Origin: Mesorhizobium sp. 113-3-3
GTDB taxonomy: Bacteria; Pseudomonadota; Alphaproteobacteria; Rhizobiales; Rhizobiaceae
Direction of reading: 5' to 3'
Assembly (NCBI RefSeq): GCF_016756495.1
Contig: NZ_AP023243.1
Location: 6,762,501-6,826,500, forward strand
Length of the DNA: 64,000 nucleotides
Part shown: positions 62,283 to 64,000 of the stretch, piece by piece
Numbering within the stretch: position 1 is the stretch's first letter
Layout of the letters: each line of letters begins with the position of its first letter
Program-made: the position numbers and the translations under genes
Notes under the pieces: model-generated
Database searches by the model: none
What the model saw: only the letters and a program-made list of their open reading frames with translations
What the model was told of the DNA's origin: nothing

Positions 62283-63923
62283 TCAATCCTCGAACCTCGT
62301 CGGCTTCGACGAACCGCAACCCGTCGCCGGCGAACATTCCGTTGGATTTTCTTGATCGGTTGGCTGGGCGTTTCGCGCGTCAGCCAACGAGGTCAAGCCG
62401 CCGTCCACGTAGAGGGTCGAGCCGTTTACGTATGAGGCATCAGGCGAGGCCAGAAAGAACACTGCCTCGGCGACGTCTTCGGGCTCTCCCATCCGCCCCA
62501 TCGGGATGCGCCGTTTGATCGCTACGGAATCGATGCAGCCGGACTCGACCAACTGAGCAATGTCAGGCGTACGGATATAGCCAAGAGCGACGGTGGCCGT
62601 TCGGATGCCGACCGACCCGAGTTCGGCCGCCATGCACCGGGTCAGAATGTTCATACCCGCCCTGGACGCCCCATAGGCATGGCGCGGCACGAAGGGCAGG
62701 AAACTATTGATCGATCCAAGATTGAGGATTACGCCGCCGGCGTCCATCGACTTGATCGCCTCGCGCGCGCAGGTGAAGGTGCCGGTGAGATTGACGTCCA
62801 GCACCCGCTCGATCTGTTGCGGGATTTCGATCCCTCGCACAAACGTATCGGCAATAGCAGCACAGTTGACGAGGACCTCGATGCGACCGAAGCGCCCCCG
62901 TATTTCCTCGAACAGCGCCACCACGTCGCTCTCGACCGCCAAGTCGACGGATTTCGCCACGTGCCTGCCGCCCAGCAAATCAGCGAGTTCTGCCGCCCCA
63001 GCACCATCTTTATCAGCAATCACGACTGTGTCGGAGTTCGCGGCAAAGCGGCGAACGACGGCGGCGCCTATACCGTTCGCGCCGCCCGTCACGACCACTG
63101 TGCGCGCGCCAGTTCGTTCGGCCGGCCGGAAGAGTTCGCCTCGAGGCGTCTCGTCGACCGGCGGGTGCGCGTCGCCCGGCTGGTTGAACGACATCCAACC
63201 GCCGTCGACCGTCAGCACCGATCCTGTGATGTAGCCCGTCTGTGCGCTGGCCAAAAAACGCACGGCCCGAGCGATCTCGTCGGGGCGCGCCATTCGCCCC
63301 ATGGGCACGCGGCGGCGCACGGCCGCGAGGTCCATCTTGCCCGCACGTTCCAGTTCCGCCACCATCGGCGTGCGCACGTATCCTGGCGCTACCGCCGTTA
63401 CGCGGATGCCGCGCGAGGCCCACTCGCATGCAAGCGATCTCGTGAGAGCGATCAAGCCTGCCTTCGAGCTGGCATAGGCGTTGCGCTTGGGATTGCCGAG
63501 CACGCCCGCCAGCGAAGCGACGTTGACAATGGCAGCGCCGGGCTGCATGCGCCTCGCCGCTTCGCCGGCCATGATGAAAGGCCCGATCAGATTTGTTGCC
63601 AGCACGCGTCGGAAGGCCTCGAAACCGGTGTCGATAGTCGCAGCCATGGCGGGTCCTATCGCCGCGTTGTTGACGAGAACATCGATTTTCGCGAACTGCG
63701 CTTCGATGCGGCCGTATAGGGCGACAATGTCCTCTTCTCGTGAGACATCGCATTCGAGGCCCAGATGCGGATGGCCGAGACCGCCGGCCAGTTCAAGAAC
63801 GCCGCTGCCAGGAAGGTCCACCGCAACGACGATGTCTCCATCGGCGGCAACGATCTCGACCAGCGCACGGCCGATTCCGCCTGCCGCTCCCGTTATGATG
63901 ACGACCCGTCCTGCCTGCTTCAT
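62283..63923 (-). CDS. Tandem short-chain dehydrogenase/reductase (two SDR domains)
   Basis: A 546-residue protein of two classical SDR domains. Domain 1 (about 5-245) has TGAAGGIG, NNAA and the active-site YASSK. Domain 2 (about 275-515) has TGGANGIG and NCAA, but its active site reads YGASR, with Arg in place of the catalytic Lys. Both keep PGYVRTP/LGYIRTP-type and YVNGSTLYVDGG-type C-terminal blocks. So domain 1 is probably the working NAD(P)-dependent oxidoreductase and domain 2 may be impaired or specialised. The start at 63923 has a GGAGAGG site. The substrate is unknown. Confidence 0.85.
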   Translation of the reverse strand: MKQAGRVVIITGAAGGIGRALVEIVAADGDIVVAVDLPGSGVLELAGGLGHPHLGLECDVSREEDIVALYGRIEAQFAKIDVLVNNAAIGPAMAATIDTGFEAFRRVLATNLIGPFIMAGEAARRMQPGAAIVNVASLAGVLGNPKRNAYASSKAGLIALTRSLACEWASRGIRVTAVAPGYVRTPMVAELERAGKMDLAAVRRRVPMGRMARPDEIARAVRFLASAQTGYITGSVLTVDGGWMSFNQPGDAHPPVDETPRGELFRPAERTGARTVVVTGGANGIGAAVVRRFAANSDTVVIADKDGAGAAELADLLGGRHVAKSVDLAVESDVVALFEEIRGRFGRIEVLVNCAAIADTFVRGIEIPQQIERVLDVNLTGTFTCAREAIKSMDAGGVILNLGSINSFLPFVPRHAYGASRAGMNILTRCMAAELGSVGIRTATVALGYIRTPDIAQLVESGCIDSVAIKRRIPMGRMGEPEDVAEAVFFLASPDASYVNGSTLYVDGGLTSLADARNAQPTDQENPTECSPATGCGSSKPTRFED

Positions 63924-64000
63924 ATGAACCTCTCCGCAGCCAGCGTCAGAGATATCGACGCGAGTCAGCCGCAAGACCGGTCGCGGACGTCCTGGTGACG

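Overview
The window looks like part of a symbiosis island from a Mesorhizobium-like rhizobium. It carries nifHDKENX plus a NifX-associated gene, fdxB, an exoX-like gene, acdS, a broken noeL/gmd (Nod-factor fucosylation type), many decayed insertion sequences and toxin-antitoxin remnants, and repeated NifA/sigma-54 promoters (TGG-N10-GC with TGT-N10-ACA upstream sites). I see no tRNA or rRNA and no island end. This is read from sequence and general family knowledge only; no database was searched.

Layout. 0-2.1 kb: a 2-oxoglutarate oxygenase and a diaminobutyrate-type aminotransferase (EctB-like). 3-5.9 kb: a packed operon behind a NifA/sigma-54 promoter: iscA/hesB, a degenerate nifU-like gene, a 78-residue ORF, then queE-queD-queC. 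5.9-10.2 kb: IS debris, an aminotransferase remnant and a LacI-type regulator. 10.2-13.9 kb: acdS with a sigma-54 promoter, a secreted subtilase and a small exported protein. 15-17 kb: exoX, fdxB and a CCE_0567-type gene downstream of decayed copies of nifX and the NifX-associated gene, again behind a NifA-type promoter. 17.4-22.7 kb: a cluster with the parts of a hydrazine-forming pathway: lysine/ornithine N-monooxygenase, truncated FAD oxidase, phytanoyl-CoA-type dioxygenase, and a cupin::MetRS-like didomain protein. 23-30 kb: broken gmd, a radical SAM gene behind a duplicated NifA promoter, adc with a broken bdhA, pyrE, and a broken FAD oxidase. 30.3-40.4 kb: usp, an OmpR-type response regulator, and the intact nif operon on the minus strand. 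40.5-44.4 kb: an IS110 remnant, vapB with broken vapC, AbiE-type genes, and an OLD/UvrD deletion scar. 44.4-50.8 kb: a dipeptide-type ABC transporter and a DeoR regulator. 50.8-60.7 kb: a phosphonate locus (PEP mutase, aminotransferase, nucleotidyltransferase, CDP-alcohol phosphatidyltransferase, methyltransferase, asparagine-synthetase-like enzyme), flanked by a nucleotidyltransferase-like::aminotransferase fusion and an alkaline-phosphatase-superfamily enzyme. 60.9-63.9 kb: a luciferase-type oxidoreductase and a tandem SDR protein.

The main result is the promoter map. I found eight sigma-54-type elements, seven with a TGT-N10-ACA site upstream. Besides nifH, acdS and the fdxB region, they precede the queEDC operon, the hydrazine-type cluster, the phosphonate operon and a radical SAM gene. 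The inference is that at least two specialised-metabolite pathways and a 7-deazaguanine pathway are switched on with nitrogen fixation in bacteroids.
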